Of a stretch of 64,000 bases of DNA, positions 61,735 through 64,000 are shown piece by piece. Origin of the DNA: Linnemannia elongata. Taxonomy: Eukaryota > Mortierellomycota > Mortierellomycetes > Mortierellales > Mortierellaceae. Below the pieces are notes generated by a model, which saw nothing but the letters and a program-made list of their open reading frames with translations, made no database searches and was not told the origin of the DNA. Position numbers and translations under genes: made by a program. The first letter of the stretch is position 1, and each line of letters opens with the position of its first letter. The stretch is taken from contig JAXBDG010000023.1 in NCBI GenBank assembly GCA_036320915.1, positions 558,001 through 622,000 of the forward strand. Reading direction: 5' to 3'.

Positions 61735-64000
61735 GAGGATTGCGAAAGCAACACCTTCAGAACAACAATGCAACCGGTCCATCTAACTTTTTCACCTGGC
61801 TTCGGAAAACGGATTTTGATATAATGGCACTTCAGGAAATCAACCTACCGTCAACACCAACCACCACTGAACAAACCAACTACAATCAATATCTCAACAC
61901 TCATAGCTCTGTCTGGTCTTCTCACTGTGCACTTCTTCTTCGCGACCCTGACCTTTCTTTCTCTAACACCTCTTATGCAGAAGAAGGAAGAATTATTGTT
62001 ACTACTGTCTCCTCCTCATCCACCTCCTTCACGGCCACCTTCTGCATTATGTATGCCCCAGCCAACAAGACGGCACGACGCCAATTTATGATGAACTGCC
62101 TGTCACTTCCCTTCTTTCTCTCCCCTCCTCCAAAGGCCTTTCTTTTAGGCGACCTCAACTTCAAACACCACACTCATCCCCGTCCCCACCCCCTGTTTCA
62201 GGACTGGGTTGACACTCATCTTGTAGACTGCATCACTCCACCCCACACTGATCCCAAACCCACTCACACCCATACAGTAAACAAAGCCCGCCATACCATT
62301 GATTACATTTTCTCCTCTATCCATTTCCTCTCACAGGTATCTAAATCTGAGCAACTCTGTACATCTCCCTTCTCGGACCACGATATGCTGGTACTGACAC
62401 TCTCCCTCACCTCCGCCCCTGTGACAGGTCGAGGGATATGGCGAATGAATACCCGGCTCCTCAACAGTGACTTCCTCAAAGAACTCACCGAACACTTGAC
62501 CGCATTCTCCTCACCACATCCTCACCAAAGCAACACTCAACACTGGGACAGAGTCAAGACCGAAATCAAACGATTCTGCATCTCTGCCTCCATCAAAAGG
62601 AAACAGGATCAACAATCCGCCATAAGAGAACTCAACATACAACGTCAAAACAAACTAGCCCAGCTCTCCCTTGCTTCCGGTGCAACAAAGGACACCATCA
62701 TACTGGAACTGGAAGCCCTGGAATCAACTCTCCAACATCACACATCGGAAGACCTGGATGCCTATGCCCTTCGTTCGGGAACTTTGTGGCGTGAACAAGG
62801 GGAAGGCAACACCTCCTACTTCTTCCGAGCGATCTCCCAACGCAACAAAAAACGACTTGTACCTCACTTGCTCAACCCTGCCACCAACGCCCTAACAACC
62901 ACAACCGAAGAACGACTAAACGTAGCAACAGACTTTTACTCACAACTTTACTCCTGTGACTCCTCAGACCAGGATGCGACAAACCAACTACTGAACGCTA
63001 TCCCCCCTCAGGCAATCCTCTCCGATCAGGATAGCATTCGTCTCCAAAGGGACGTCACACCAGAAGAGATAGACGACGTAGTGAGCAGATCACCACTCAG
63101 CAAAGCCCCAGGCAAGGATGGGTTGCCTTTCGAGCTTTACCGACACATCCTTCTCATGCCCTGGATCAAGGAACTATTCACCACAATCATCAACGACGCG
63201 CTGACTCACGCCACCTTCCCCGCATCCTGGCAGGAGACAGTGATGATCCTCCTCTTCAAAAAAGGAGACGCAACAAAACTGGCTAACTGGAGACCCCTCT
63301 CACTCATCAACTCGGACGCCAAACTATTCACCAAAATCCTTACCCTACGCATTCAGCCACATATGTCCAAGCTAACAGGAGCATACCAAACCGGGTTCAC
63401 GGCAGGACGACACATAGCAGACAATGGCTTAGTGCTTACCACCCTTCGGGAGTACTGTAACACAAGGAAGACAAAGCATGTTGGCATACTACTGGACCAG
63501 GAAAAAGCATACGACCGTGTGCATCCCATTTATCTACGACAAGTCTTGAGACGTTTTGGACTTCCATCAAGTGTCATCGAGTCGGTCGTTCAACTCTTCT
63601 TCTCCACGAAGATTGCCCTCAACATCAACGGCTTCGTATCAGATACCTTCCCACAATCAAGAGGACTCCGCCAGGGTGATCCGCTATCTCCCCTTCTCTT
63701 CAACCTCGCCTTTGAGCCGTTGCTTGCCTTCATTCAACAATCCCCAACCATCCACGGTATCGAAATCCCTGGTCGCACGGAATCCATCAAACTAGGCGCC
63801 TATGCAGACGACCTCATGACCATTATATCCACCACAGCAGAATGGATAGCATTGGAGAACTGTCTACAGACCTATGGCCGCGCATCCAACGCCAAAGTCA
63901 ACCTGTCCAAAACCGTAGCCTTCCCAATGGCCCCCTCCTATTCCATTGAATTGCAAACTCGACTTGAACAGCTGCACATTCAATGGCATGACCATAACTC
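61719..64000 (+). mobile_element. LINE retrotransposon ORF2 (endonuclease + reverse transcriptase), 3' end beyond window
   Basis: One frame stays open from 61719 (after TAG 61716) to 64000, about 760 codons, with the first in-frame ATG at 61824. APE-type endonuclease marks: FDIMALQEINLPS, FLLGDLNFKHH, TIDYIFSS and SPFSDHDML. Reverse transcriptase marks: SKAPGKDGLPFELYR, LLFKKGDATKLANWRPLSLI, QTGFTAGRHIADN, LLDQEKAYDRV, SRGLRQGDPLSPLLFN and the catalytic GAYADDLM (63795 region, YADD 63801-63812). The lack of stops suggests a young copy. The N-terminus of the endonuclease and any ORF1 are missing, so it is probably 5' truncated where it meets F-box copy 3. L1/Tx1-like by RT motifs; clade not resolved. 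Confidence 0.93.

Overview
The window looks like nuclear DNA of an early-diverging filamentous fungus, most likely Mortierellomycotina or a close relative. This is inferred from short GT-AG introns with fungal-type splice sites, AT-rich TATA/TATTTAA promoters, large F-box/LRR families, Crinkler-like remnants, and a mixture of Helitron, LINE, piggyBac and Tc1-type elements. Nothing bacterial (operons, Shine-Dalgarno sites, CRISPR) is present.

Left part (1-21 kb) is gene-dense and mostly housekeeping, nearly all on the minus strand. It holds a partial DUF7587-like protein, a five-exon TM9SF/EMP70 endomembrane protein, a five-exon mitochondrial-type L-threonine 3-dehydrogenase with unusually long introns, a four-exon secreted pepsin-family aspartic protease, and two MDR oxidoreductases (one minus, one plus). 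Intergenic DNA carries a 28S rRNA 3' fragment, a 175-bp MITE and a duplicated 38-bp promoter motif.

Middle part (21-48 kb) is accessory and repeat-rich. A unit made of an antisense 28S rRNA 3' fragment followed by an F-box/LRR gene occurs twice, at 21.4-24.6 kb and 31.8-35.0 kb; a third 28S copy and several decayed ones lie nearby, and an LRR scrap sits at 47.3 kb. Between them are a secreted protein with an aerolysin-like beta-strand pattern, a mitochondrial cox3 insert, and an 826-bp foldback MITE. Then come an RBR ubiquitin ligase, the 3' end of a Helitron abutting exactly the 5' end of another Helitron (39130|39131), a LINE 3' remnant, an AIG1-type GTPase, a broken piggyBac transposase, another MITE, and a further Helitron 3' terminus at 47906.

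Right part (49-64 kb) holds small secreted proteins (a cysteine-rich 83-residue one and a spliced 67-residue one), a degenerate Crinkler-like NTPase/nuclease gene, and a minus-strand tandem family of F-box/LRR proteins. The third F-box member is cut short at a LINE whose endonuclease-RT frame is open for about 760 codons to the window edge. A 59-bp near-perfect palindrome marks that junction.

The genes do not form one pathway. The coherent theme is a conserved block followed by a dynamic compartment of F-box/LRR, GTPase, Crinkler-like and secreted-protein genes built and broken by mobile elements. Splice junctions were deduced by eye from frame continuity and GT-AG sites.
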